Below the pieces are notes generated by a model, which saw only the letters and a list, made by a program, of their open reading frames with translations, did no database searches and was not told the DNA's origin. This document shows positions 27,202 to 34,844 of a stretch of DNA of 64,000 bases, piece after piece; position 1 is the first letter of the stretch, and every line of letters starts with the position of its first letter. The translations under genes were made by a program, and so were the position numbers. The stretch comes from Butyricimonas faecihominis. Lineage in GTDB: Bacteria; Bacteroidota; Bacteroidia; Bacteroidales; Marinifilaceae. The DNA is taken from NCBI RefSeq assembly GCF_033096445.1, contig NZ_AP028155.1, forward strand, positions 2,299,880-2,363,879. The letters run 5' to 3'.

Positions 27202-27946
27202 ATTGGCGAAATTTGCCGAAATGGAAACCTTGGAAAACGTGTTCCAACCCACCCATGAAGAAGTATTCCGCACGGATTACAAGTTAAAAGGAAAATGGGG
27301 AAAACAGGTTTTCGGCAATGATCACCCGATCGTTTTAGAAGTGGGATGCGGTAAAGGGGAGTACTCCGTGGGATTAGGCGAACTCTATCCCGAAAAGAAC
27401 TTTATCGGGCTTGACATCAAAGGAGCCCGAATGTGGACAGGGGCGAAAGCCGCGAAAGAAAAAGGAATGAAAAACGTTGTTTTCCTGCGTACTCACGCAG
27501 AAGAACTGGAATCTATTTTCGCACCCGGAGAAGTTTCCGAAATTTGGATTACCTTTCCCGACCCTCAAATGGCAAAAGCCCGCAAACGCCTCACGGGAAC
27601 CCGTTTTCTCTCCCTGTACCGAAAGTTTTTGAAGGAAGACGGCCTCATCCATTTGAAAACAGATAGCCCTTTCCTCTATCAATACACGGCAGAACTGGTC
27701 AAGGTGAACCACCTCCCCGTGAACGTCAACACGGATGATCTTTACGGGGTTGGACTGGATGATAAGATTTTAGGTATCAAGACTTTTTATGAACGACAGT
27801 GGCTGTCACGAGGTAAAACCATTAAATATATCCAATTTTCATTGGCCGGATCGTCCCAACTCATGGAACCTGAAATCGACATTGAAAAGGATGATTATCA
27901 CAGTGAAACACAATTCATGACGAGACAATTGAAAGTTGAAAATTGA
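27188..27946 (+). CDS. trmB: tRNA (guanine46-N7)-methyltransferase
   Basis: 252 residues. The SAM-binding motif is VLEVGCGKGEYSVGLGELYP; IGLDIKGARMW and the catalytic-region ITFPDPQMAKARKRLTG are diagnostic for TrmB, which makes m7G46 in tRNA. The start overlaps gldH by 14 bases. The last residues (RQLKVEN) are encoded by TTGAAAGTTGAAAATTGA, a dispersed repeat that also forms the border with mnmA, so the C-terminus has probably been extended or replaced by repeat sequence. Confidence 0.93.
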   Translation: MAKNKLAKFAEMETLENVFQPTHEEVFRTDYKLKGKWGKQVFGNDHPIVLEVGCGKGEYSVGLGELYPEKNFIGLDIKGARMWTGAKAAKEKGMKNVVFLRTHAEELESIFAPGEVSEIWITFPDPQMAKARKRLTGTRFLSLYRKFLKEDGLIHLKTDSPFLYQYTAELVKVNHLPVNVNTDDLYGVGLDDKILGIKTFYERQWLSRGKTIKYIQFSLAGSSQLMEPEIDIEKDDYHSETQFMTRQLKVEN

Positions 27947-27999
27947 AAATGAAAAAATGAAAGAACCTGTAACCTGTAACCTGCCAATTTGTAACTCGC
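27930..27999. repeat. TTGAAAA and GTAACCTG repeats at trmB/mnmA border
   Basis: TTGAAAGTTGAAAATTGAAA at 27929-27948 is followed by GTAACCTGTAACCTG at 27969-27983 and GTAAC at 27991. The first part encodes the TrmB tail, the second the MnmA N-terminal extension. Confidence 0.6.
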
Positions 28000-29087
28000 C
28001 GAAGGCGAATTCTCCCCGGGTATTAATGGCGATGAGCGGTGGAATTGATAGCACGGTGGCAGCCATGTTGTTACAAGACCAAGGGTACGAGCTGGTAGGA
28101 GTTACTTATCGGGTATACGATCAAATCTCCCAAGCCTGCATGGAGAAAGAAAAGGGGTGTTGCAGCGTGAACGCCATTTTCGAGGCTAAACACATGGCCC
28201 AGCAAATGGGATTTGAACATCATATTCTCGATATTCGGAAAGATTTTAATGATCTGGTGATTCGGAATTTCATCGATGAATACTTGCAAGGGCACACGCC
28301 CAATCCTTGCGTACTCTGTAATTCCACGATCAAGTGGGGAAAATTGATTGCCATGGCCGACGAGCTAGACTGTGATTATATTGCCACGGGACACTATGCC
28401 CGCATCGGTCAACAGGACGGACGTTATTTTCTGCGCAAAGGTGTGGACGAGACCAAAGACCAAACTTATTTTCTCTGGACGTTAACCCAAGAAAATCTTG
28501 CTCGCACGATCTTTCCACTGGGGGAATTAACAAAACCTGAAGTACGACAAATTGCCTTGGAGAAAGGATACGAGAAACTCTCCAAGAAAAGCGAGAGTCA
28601 GGAAATCTGTTTCATCCCGGATAATGATTACCGTACCTTCCTCGCAGAGAACGTGGAAAACTTTACAGAGAAATACGGTCCCGGATTGTTTGTTGACACT
28701 TCCGGCAAACGCTTGGGAGAACACCGGGGATTCCCCAACTACACGATCGGACAACGCAAGGGACTCGGCATCGCCCTAGGACATCCCATGTTCGTGGTCG
28801 ACATCCGACCGGAAAGCAATGAAGTCGTGCTGGGAACCCGGGAAGAACTACAAGGAAAAACGTTCCGGGCAAAGGATATTAACCTAATGAAGTACGCCTC
28901 CCTACCCGATGGCTTCGAAGTAAACGCCAAAATTCGTTATCGCAACCGGGGAGCGCAAGCCTCCGTCTATCACGAAAACGACTTCCTTCGAGTAGAATTT
29001 CACGAAGGAATGGATTCGATCACCCCGGGGCAAAGTGCGGTTCTATATGAAGAGATCGACGTCGTGGGGGGAGGAATCATTATCTGA
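27957..29087 (+). CDS. mnmA: tRNA-specific 2-thiouridylase
   Basis: 377 residues from the first in-frame ATG (27957); a TTG at 27936 is less likely. MnmA adds the 2-thio group to U34 of tRNA Lys, Glu and Gln. The PP-loop is AMSGGIDSTVAAM; the two catalytic Cys lie in NPCVLCN and SESQEICFIPD; the GHYAR motif binds tRNA. About 20 residues before the PP-loop strand (MKEPVTCNLPICNSPKANSP) are longer than the usual MKKVLVAMSGG-type start and are encoded by GTAACCTG-type repeat sequence (27969-27995), so they are probably repeat-derived. The true start could instead be close to 28027. Confidence 0.94.
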   Translation: MKEPVTCNLPICNSPKANSPRVLMAMSGGIDSTVAAMLLQDQGYELVGVTYRVYDQISQACMEKEKGCCSVNAIFEAKHMAQQMGFEHHILDIRKDFNDLVIRNFIDEYLQGHTPNPCVLCNSTIKWGKLIAMADELDCDYIATGHYARIGQQDGRYFLRKGVDETKDQTYFLWTLTQENLARTIFPLGELTKPEVRQIALEKGYEKLSKKSESQEICFIPDNDYRTFLAENVENFTEKYGPGLFVDTSGKRLGEHRGFPNYTIGQRKGLGIALGHPMFVVDIRPESNEVVLGTREELQGKTFRAKDINLMKYASLPDGFEVNAKIRYRNRGAQASVYHENDFLRVEFHEGMDSITPGQSAVLYEEIDVVGGGIII

Positions 29088-29101
29088 ATACAAAAATTTA
29101 A

Positions 29102-29136
29102 GCTGGAAAAAGAAAATCGAACTCTCTTCTTCCAGC
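29102..29136 (+). terminator. possible mnmA terminator
   Basis: GCTGGAA and TTCCAGC form a 7-bp stem around a 21-base loop, starting 15 bases after the mnmA stop. There is no clean T-tract, so confidence is low. Confidence 0.35.
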
Positions 29137-29210
29137 CTAATGTATTATAATCCCTCAACCTAATCGCGGGTACAAAATCCCTTACCCATACTCGCGAAGT
29201 GAAAGTGGGA

Positions 29211-29735
29211 TTATTTTATTCCGGTACCCAAGAACTTCATAGAAAAAGAATCAAACACGTCCATGATTTCCGGCTGACGAGCTAAAGACTCCGTCACCCC
29301 TTCCAAAGCGTATAAACGGGAATATTTCAATATTTTCTCGGACATCGATTTTATCTCTGTTGTCCCTAGAAACTTCTCGGCAGCCCAGACAATATTATCA
29401 TACGCTTCCGGTTGGCGGGCAATAGCGGAAAAGCAAGCTGACAGACATTTTCCCCGAGCCGTTCCCCGTTCCACTTCCGCCTCTTTATCCAATGGAGTGA
29501 TAGCAGTAATCGTGTCATACTGAGCCAATTTTGCCGTAGCTTGTATCAACTCTTTTGCCATTTCCGGCTGACGGGCAATACTTTCATATAATGAAAGGGT
29601 GGAATACATTTGATTCGCCTTGTAATCAGACGTGAATGTATCACCATTATATATAGTAACATCATCCCCCTCATCCGAACAAGCGACAAAAAATAGTAGG
29701 CAGGCAGCCATTAACGTGGTAACAATTCGTCTCAT
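29211..29735 (-). CDS. Lipoprotein with three ARQPE repeats, unknown function
   Basis: 174 residues. Lipobox near residue 19 (LLFFVACSDEGDD). The mature part is helical and contains three copies of a short repeat: ESIARQPEMAKEL, SAIARQPEAYDNI and ESLARQPEIMDVF, at roughly residues 51, 104 and 151, i.e. about every 50 residues, suggesting three repeated helical units. I do not recognise the family. It sits between mnmA (convergent) and ddl, 16 bases after the ddl stop on the same strand, so cotranscription with ddl is possible; a wall-related role is speculation. Confidence 0.7.
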   Translation of the reverse strand: MRRIVTTLMAACLLFFVACSDEGDDVTIYNGDTFTSDYKANQMYSTLSLYESIARQPEMAKELIQATAKLAQYDTITAITPLDKEAEVERGTARGKCLSACFSAIARQPEAYDNIVWAAEKFLGTTEIKSMSEKILKYSRLYALEGVTESLARQPEIMDVFDSFSMKFLGTGIK

Positions 29736-29751
29736 TTGTAATTTAAATTTA

Positions 29752-30723
29752 TCAGTTTAACTTGTTATCTATAATCTTCGTCAATACCTCCCGCAACGTT
29801 CCTCCCATGGCACGCACCATCTTCGGCACGAAACTATTGGAAGTCATTCCCGGCGTAGTGTTCACCTCCAACATAAAAATCTCGTCCTCCCGCACGATAT
29901 AATCCACCCGAATGATCCCTTCACATCTTAATATATCGTAAATCATCGAAGACAATGTCTTGATCCGGTTAGTCAGTTCGGGCGAGATGCGAGCCGGGAT
30001 AATTTCATCCGACTTCGTAGGATCATATTTTGCCTCGAAATCAAAAAACTCGTTCTTCGGAACCACCTCGGCAATCGGCATGGTAATATCCATATCCCCG
30101 GCCTTCACGACCCCGCAAGTCAGTTCCGTCCCGTCGATAAATGTCTCGATCAACACTTCCCGGCAGAGAGCAAAAGCCTTTTTCAAGGCATCTTCCAACT
30201 GGGCAGCCTCCTTTACTTTCGTCACCCCGAAACTGGAACCTTCGGCATTCGGTTTCACGAAGCAAGGTAACCCCACCTCGTTGATAATCTCGTTCACGTC
30301 GTATGCCATTCCCCGAATCAACATCACGGAATCAGCCACGTTTACCCCGTAACTCTTCAAATAAGTATTACACGTGTGTTTATCGAAAGTCAAGGCAGAG
30401 GCCAACACGTTACAGCACCCGTAAGGTACACCCATCATATCCAAATACCCCTGCAACAACCCGTTCTCCCCCGGGACTCCATGTATCGTGATATAGGCAA
30501 AATCAAACAAGATCTTCTCCCCGTTCCGGGTAAACGAGAAATCATTCTTATCCACGGGGTATTTTTCCTCCCCGATCTCCACGTGCCAATCCCGTTCTTT
30601 CAGAACAACAAGATATTTATTGTACCTAGTTTCATCAACCTCATCATATATATTCTTCCCAGATTTCATGGAAACCTCATATTCTGAGGAATTTCCACCA
30701 GCGATAATGGCAATATTTTTCAT
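29752..30723 (-). CDS. ddl: D-alanine--D-alanine ligase
   Basis: 323 residues starting at MKNIAIIAGGNSSEYEVS (ATG at 30723); the longer frame to 30759 would start inside the promoter region. ATP-grasp enzyme joining two D-Ala for peptidoglycan precursors. ITIHGVPGENGLLQGYLDMM, LPCFVKPNAEGSSFGVTK and FMLEVNTTPGMTSNSFVPKM are the conserved Ddl segments. Divergently transcribed from the MATE gene, with a TATTTTTG box on the minus strand at 30749-30756. Confidence 0.95.
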   Translation of the reverse strand: MKNIAIIAGGNSSEYEVSMKSGKNIYDEVDETRYNKYLVVLKERDWHVEIGEEKYPVDKNDFSFTRNGEKILFDFAYITIHGVPGENGLLQGYLDMMGVPYGCCNVLASALTFDKHTCNTYLKSYGVNVADSVMLIRGMAYDVNEIINEVGLPCFVKPNAEGSSFGVTKVKEAAQLEDALKKAFALCREVLIETFIDGTELTCGVVKAGDMDITMPIAEVVPKNEFFDFEAKYDPTKSDEIIPARISPELTNRIKTLSSMIYDILRCEGIIRVDYIVREDEIFMLEVNTTPGMTSNSFVPKMVRAMGGTLREVLTKIIDNKLN

Positions 30724-30748
30724 TTTGAATTCATCTTTTATAACACAA

Positions 30749-30781
30749 CAAAAATACAAAAAAGAGAATAGGAGATGACAA
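30749..30781 (-). promoter_or_regulatory. ddl promoter
   Basis: CAAAAATA at 30749-30756 reads TATTTTTG on the minus strand, with TTG (plus-strand CAA at 30779-30781) 22 bases upstream. It faces away from the MATE promoter box at 30790. Confidence 0.5.
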
Positions 30782-30789
30782 AAAGTTTA

Positions 30790-30797
30790 TATTTTTG
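30790..30797 (+). promoter_or_regulatory. -7 box of MATE gene
   Basis: TATTTTTG matches TAnnTTTG, 23 bases before the ATG at 30820. No strong -33 TTG seen; the divergent ddl promoter lies immediately to the left. Confidence 0.4.
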
Positions 30798-30819
30798 CAA
30801 GCCTCAATAACACAAGGAT

Positions 30820-32235
30820 ATGACAAAGATAAACGACCTGACACAAGGCAGCATCAGCAAGGGAATTTGGAGTATGGCAATTCCCCTTATCACGGCCTCT
30901 TTCGTTCAAATGGCATACAGCATGACCGACATGATCTGGCTGGGACATCTAGGTAGCGAAAGCGTGGCCGCAGTCGGTGTCGCCGGATTCTTCACGTGGT
31001 TAGGTAACGCTTTATCATTCATTAGTAAAGTCGGGGCAGAGGTCACGATCTCCCAATCCTTGGGGGCTCGGGCAAGCAAAAGGACCCGGGCATACGCCAA
31101 CCAATCGGCCATGTTGTCATCCATCATTGCCTTGGGTTACGCTTGTTTTATTTATATCGCGGCTCCCATGCTGGTCGGGTTGTTTCACTTGGAAGAGAAT
31201 ATCTCGGAACTGTCCATCATGTACATGCGCCTGATCACACCCGGACTGTTCTTCACGTTCAATAACAACACGTATAGCGGGCTATATAATGGGCAAGGAA
31301 ACAGTAAAACCCCGTTGAAGATTGTCGCCACCGGATTAATATTCAACATCATTCTTGATCCGCTATTAATATACGGGTACAGTTTTGTTCCCGCAATGGG
31401 AACGGCAGGGGCAGCCATTGCCACGACCTTCTCCCAGTTAGTCGTGTTTTCCATCTTCATTTATAACCTTTATTTCCGTAATTCATCCATCGGAAAACTC
31501 TACTTTGTCACCCGGCTAAGAGCCCGGTTCGTGAAACGCGTCGTCTCGCTCGGTTTACCCGTAAGCATGCAAAGTGCTTTATTCGCCATGTTCTCCTTGA
31601 CTCTGGCCACCGTGGCGGCCCAATGGGGACATATCGGGGTTGCCGTGCAAAGCGTGGGCGCCCAGATAGAGGCGATCACGTGGATGACCGCCGCCGGTTT
31701 TTCCACCGCGTTGGCAGCTTTTACTGGACAAAACTTCGGAGCCCGCAACTTGGACCGCATACGCTTGGGATACCATTACACGTTGAAACTCGCCGGGGGA
31801 ATCGCCTTGATCGCTTGTCTCGCCTTTCTGTTTTTCAGCAAAGAAATATTCAGCGTGTTTATCAACGAACCGCAGACACTTGTTGCAGGAAGTGCATACC
31901 TGAAAATTCTCGCTATTTCCCAAATATTCTCAGCCATCGAACAGGTCACCGCCGGGGCTTTCAACGGTTGCGGACGTACCACCCCGCCCGCCATCGTGGG
32001 AATCATCCTCACGGGAGCCAGAATCCCGTTGGCCTATTACTTGGTTTCCTTCCCCACGCTCGGCCTAAACGGCATCTGGTGGAGCATCTCGATCTCCAGC
32101 GTGATGAAGGGCATCGTGCTGGCTATCTGGTATCAATCATTTCAAAAACGCCTACTAAGTGGACGCTACAAACCCACTGGAATCCTAGGAAAAATGCACG
32201 CCGTGGCAAGTCGTCTTTGGCAGCAATTTAATTGA
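30820..32235 (+). CDS. MATE family multidrug efflux transporter
   Basis: 471 residues, 12 membrane segments in two halves. MAIPLITASFVQMAYSMTDM and IWLGHLGSESVAAVGVAGFF start the first MATE domain; GLPVSMQSALFAMFSLTL and NFGARNLDRIRLGYHYTL are in the second. NorM/DinF-type exporters use Na+ or H+ gradients to expel organic cations; substrate not predictable. It ends with a strong terminator at 32303-32324. Confidence 0.92.
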   Translation: MTKINDLTQGSISKGIWSMAIPLITASFVQMAYSMTDMIWLGHLGSESVAAVGVAGFFTWLGNALSFISKVGAEVTISQSLGARASKRTRAYANQSAMLSSIIALGYACFIYIAAPMLVGLFHLEENISELSIMYMRLITPGLFFTFNNNTYSGLYNGQGNSKTPLKIVATGLIFNIILDPLLIYGYSFVPAMGTAGAAIATTFSQLVVFSIFIYNLYFRNSSIGKLYFVTRLRARFVKRVVSLGLPVSMQSALFAMFSLTLATVAAQWGHIGVAVQSVGAQIEAITWMTAAGFSTALAAFTGQNFGARNLDRIRLGYHYTLKLAGGIALIACLAFLFFSKEIFSVFINEPQTLVAGSAYLKILAISQIFSAIEQVTAGAFNGCGRTTPPAIVGIILTGARIPLAYYLVSFPTLGLNGIWWSISISSVMKGIVLAIWYQSFQKRLLSGRYKPTGILGKMHAVASRLWQQFN

Positions 32236-32302
32236 AAATTGAAAGTATAAACCGGAATTCAATAAGAATCTCGTTCTTTTCGTGTCAAAACGACATGAAA
32301 TT

Positions 32303-32324
32303 ATTACAGAAAAAATTCTGTAAT
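32303..32324 (+). terminator. terminator after MATE gene
   Basis: ATTACAGAA and TTCTGTAAT form a perfect 9-bp stem with an AAAA loop, followed by TTTTCG, 67 bases after the MATE stop. Confidence 0.8.
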
Positions 32325-32342
32325 TTTTCGGCATAAAGATTG

Positions 32343-32370
32343 TTGATGTAAAAAATAAGGCTTACATTTG
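32343..32370 (+). promoter_or_regulatory. mdh promoter
   Basis: TTG at 32343-32345 and TACATTTG at 32363-32370, spaced 17 bases, fit the Bacteroidetes -33/-7 promoter. The mdh ATG follows 62 bases later. Confidence 0.6.
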
Positions 32371-32432
32371 ACGGCGTTAAAAAGCAACAAATAGCCATTT
32401 AAGAAACGTATAACAATAAAAAAATTACAGAA

Positions 32433-33368
32433 ATGAAAGTAACAGTTGTAGGAGCAGGAAACGTTGGTGCAACTTGCGCGAACTGCATCGCTGAAAAGGA
32501 CATCGTGAATGAAGTTGTTCTTCTGGACATTAAAGAAGGCGTTGCAGAAGGTAAATCATTGGATATGTGGCAAACCGCCCCGATCAATCTTTATGACACC
32601 CGTATCAAAGGTGTAACTAACGATTACGAGGCTACCAATAATTCAGAAGTTGTGGTAATCACTTCAGGTCTTCCCCGTAAACCGGGTATGAGCCGTGATG
32701 ACTTAATCGCAACAAACGCCGGTATTGTAAAATCAGTTACTGAAAATATTATCAAACATTCTCCGAATGCCAAGATTATTATCGTGTCTAACCCGCTTGA
32801 CGTAATGTGCTACTGCGCTTACTTGACTGCCAAAGTCGATTCAAGTCGTGTATTCGGTATGGCCGGTATTTTGGATACCGCCCGTTACAGAGCATTCCTA
32901 GCTGAAGCATTGAATGTTTCCCCGAAAGATATTCAAGCCTTGTTATTAGGTGGACACGGGGACACGATGGTTCCGCTCCCAAGATACACCACGGTTTCAG
33001 GTATTCCTGTAACTGACTTGATTGACCATGACACGTTGAACGCTATCATCGAAAGAACGAAAGTTGGCGGTGGCGAACTAGTTAAATTGATGGGTACTTC
33101 AGCATGGTACGCTCCCGGTGCAGCAGCCGCTCAAATGGTTGAGGCAATCGTGTGCAACCACAGAAGAGTATTCCCGGTTTGCGCTTTGTTGAATGGCGAA
33201 TACGGAATGAACAACATCTATTTAGGAGTTCCGGTAATCTTGGGTAAGAATGGTATCGAGAAAATTATCGAGGTAAAACTTGACAAGGACGAACAAGAAT
33301 TATTGGCTCAATCAGCTAAAGCTGTTAGATCAGTAATGGATGTACTTGACAACATGAAATTATTTTAA
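32433..33368 (+). CDS. mdh: Malate dehydrogenase
   Basis: 311 residues, LDH-like NAD-dependent malate dehydrogenase interconverting malate and oxaloacetate; in Bacteroidales it serves the reductive branch to fumarate and succinate. The Rossmann motif is VVGAGNVGATCANCIA, with Asp in VLLDIKEG selecting NAD; substrate Arg residues lie in LPRKPGMSRDDL and the catalytic His in LGGHGDTMVPLPRY. The codon usage looks more biased toward frequent codons than the neighbours, as expected of a highly expressed gene. It is monocistronic: strong promoter at 32343-32370 and terminator at 33401-33428. Confidence 0.95.
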   Translation: MKVTVVGAGNVGATCANCIAEKDIVNEVVLLDIKEGVAEGKSLDMWQTAPINLYDTRIKGVTNDYEATNNSEVVVITSGLPRKPGMSRDDLIATNAGIVKSVTENIIKHSPNAKIIIVSNPLDVMCYCAYLTAKVDSSRVFGMAGILDTARYRAFLAEALNVSPKDIQALLLGGHGDTMVPLPRYTTVSGIPVTDLIDHDTLNAIIERTKVGGGELVKLMGTSAWYAPGAAAAQMVEAIVCNHRRVFPVCALLNGEYGMNNIYLGVPVILGKNGIEKIIEVKLDKDEQELLAQSAKAVRSVMDVLDNMKLF

Positions 33369-33400
33369 CTAACAATAGTACTTCACGATCATTCTTTAAA

Positions 33401-33428
33401 AAACCGTTCCGGGGCGCCGGGACGGTTT
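33401..33428 (+). terminator. mdh terminator
   Basis: AAACCGTTCCGG and CCGGGACGGTTT pair (one G-T pair) and are followed by TTTATTTT, 32 bases after the mdh stop. Confidence 0.85.
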
Positions 33429-33506
33429 TTATTTTAATCTTCCTTGTTGTGAAAAAATCCTTTCATGACATATCATCTATTCCAAGCAATCTAACCGTAA
33501 ATAAAT

Positions 33507-33655
33507 GGTAATACTACCGTTTAGATCTCCTACCTTCCTTTCATCGCCCTTTCATCACCCTTTCATCGCCCTTCCCCATTATCCGAGTAACGGTTGATCT
33601 CCGGGGATGTAACGCAAGAGAGAGATTATTACCCTAGTATATCGGTAGTATTACC
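33507..33655. repeat. element bounded by GGTAATACTACCG inverted repeat
   Basis: GGTAATACTACCG at 33507-33519 has its exact reverse complement CGGTAGTATTACC at 33643-33655. Inside lie three tandem 11-bp units: TTTCATCGCCC (33539), TTTCATCACCC (33550), TTTCATCGCCC (33561). On the opposite strand these read GATGAAAGGGC-like, resembling the GATGAATGCAG units near 47137. No open frame fills the element, so it is not an insertion sequence; a MITE-like or regulatory element is possible. Confidence 0.6.
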
Positions 33656-33749
33656 GTGGATTCCGATACACAATCCCCCTCAACCCTCGTTCTTCAAGCT
33701 TTACCTTTTAGTTTCCTCGCACCATTTTATAAAATAATTCACACGACTG

Positions 33750-33780
33750 TTGATTTAATGAAAAATCTATTTTAACTTTG
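33750..33780 (+). promoter_or_regulatory. promoter of membrane protein/creD operon
   Basis: TTG at 33750-33752 and TAACTTTG at 33773-33780, 20 bases apart, 22 bases before the ATG. Confidence 0.6.
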
Positions 33781-33802
33781 CAATACAAAGAACTTTTAGA
33801 AT

Positions 33803-34456
33803 ATGGAAAATAAAGAAGCGCTCGATACATTACACGACATCAAAGAACTCATGGAAAAATCCACGAAATTCATGTCGATAAGCGGAATTTCCGCTATTCT
33901 CGTTGGCATTTATGCCTGCATCGGAACCGGCTTGGCCTACTTTATTCTAAACAAACAAGACTCTTTTGACACCTTGTTTAATATACCATTATTAAATATC
34001 AACACCACTTACCAGCTCGCATCAATTTGCTTGATCGCGCTGGGAGTACTCGCACTCTCACTCCTCACCGCATTCACGATGAGCTACCAAAAAGCCAAAA
34101 AAGGATGTAGAAACATCTTTAAAGATAAATCCGTCCACCGTTTACTCTGGAACTTCTTTCTTCCCTTGCTGACCGGGGGAATCCTTTGTTTCTCTTTAAT
34201 CTGGCAGCAATACTACGGATTAACCTCTTCCATAATGCTCATTTTCTACGGGTTATCTCTCGTGAATTGTTCCAAATACACCTATTCGGACATACGCTAC
34301 TTAGGCTACGCAGAGATACTGTTAGGCCTCGTTGACAGTTTCGTGATCACCCATGCCCTTCTATTCTGGGTTATAGGTTTCGGATTACTTCATATAGCGG
34401 CAGGAATATACTTTTATTATAAAGTTGAACACAAACAGCATCCGGCAAGGCCGTAA
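33803..34456 (+). CDS. Polytopic membrane protein, unknown function
   Basis: 217 residues. A short amphipathic N-terminus (MENKEALDTLHDIKELMEKS) precedes about six hydrophobic segments. It is followed 20 bases later by a winged-helix regulator and then creD, a set commonly kept together in Bacteroidetes, so it probably acts with CreD in an envelope function. I cannot assign a family or substrate. Its promoter (33750-33780) is the likely start of the operon. Confidence 0.75.
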   Translation: MENKEALDTLHDIKELMEKSTKFMSISGISAILVGIYACIGTGLAYFILNKQDSFDTLFNIPLLNINTTYQLASICLIALGVLALSLLTAFTMSYQKAKKGCRNIFKDKSVHRLLWNFFLPLLTGGILCFSLIWQQYYGLTSSIMLIFYGLSLVNCSKYTYSDIRYLGYAEILLGLVDSFVITHALLFWVIGFGLLHIAAGIYFYYKVEHKQHPARP

Positions 34457-34476
34457 CCAAATGTAAATTGCGATCC

Positions 34477-34779
34477 ATGAAAGAATACCTTGAAAATATA
34501 AACAAGGCTTTTGAAAGCAAGGCACGCCTAGGAATCATGTCCATCTTGGTTGTCAACGAATCGGTAGATTTCGTAACACTCAAGAATTTACTCGATCTCA
34601 CGGACGGGAATCTAGCCAGCCACACAAGGAGTCTTGAGGAATTGGGATATATCCAATGCCAGAAACAATTCATCGGACGACGCCCCAACACGACGTTCTC
34701 CGTCACGCAGAAAGGCCGGGAAGCTTTTGCGAAACATTTAAACGCCTTGGAAGAGTTTTTAAAGAATCAGAATATATAA
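34477..34779 (+). CDS. Winged-helix transcriptional regulator
   Basis: 100 residues from the ATG at 34477 (MKEYLENINKAF); a TTG 9 bases upstream is less likely. FESKARLGIMSILVVNESVD, then FVTLKNLLDLTDGNLASHTR, LEELGYIQCQKQF and the wing RRPNTTFSVTQKGREAF match the HTH_34 group of MarR-like winged-helix proteins. These are usually local repressors; being between the membrane protein and creD, it is inferred to control this operon. Confidence 0.85.
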   Translation: MKEYLENINKAFESKARLGIMSILVVNESVDFVTLKNLLDLTDGNLASHTRSLEELGYIQCQKQFIGRRPNTTFSVTQKGREAFAKHLNALEEFLKNQNI

Positions 34780-34844
34780 TTTTTTTTACTCATTATGCTT
34801 TGAAATTCAAAGTTCTTTTCAAATAACATTAAATACAATACACC

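Larger units (their letters stand above)
33369..33802. other. intergenic region with mdh terminator and repeat element
   Basis: 434 bases without a gene: the mdh terminator, an inverted-repeat element at 33507-33655 containing 11-bp tandem repeats, and the promoter of the next operon at 33750-33780. Confidence 0.6.

Noticed and set aside
30724-30759. Upstream extension of Ddl
   Set aside because: It covers the minus-strand -7 box, and Ddl homology begins at MKNIAII.
33539-33571. Tandem TTTCATCRCCC units as a CRISPR array
   Set aside because: The units are 11 bp and contiguous, with no unique spacers and no cas genes nearby.
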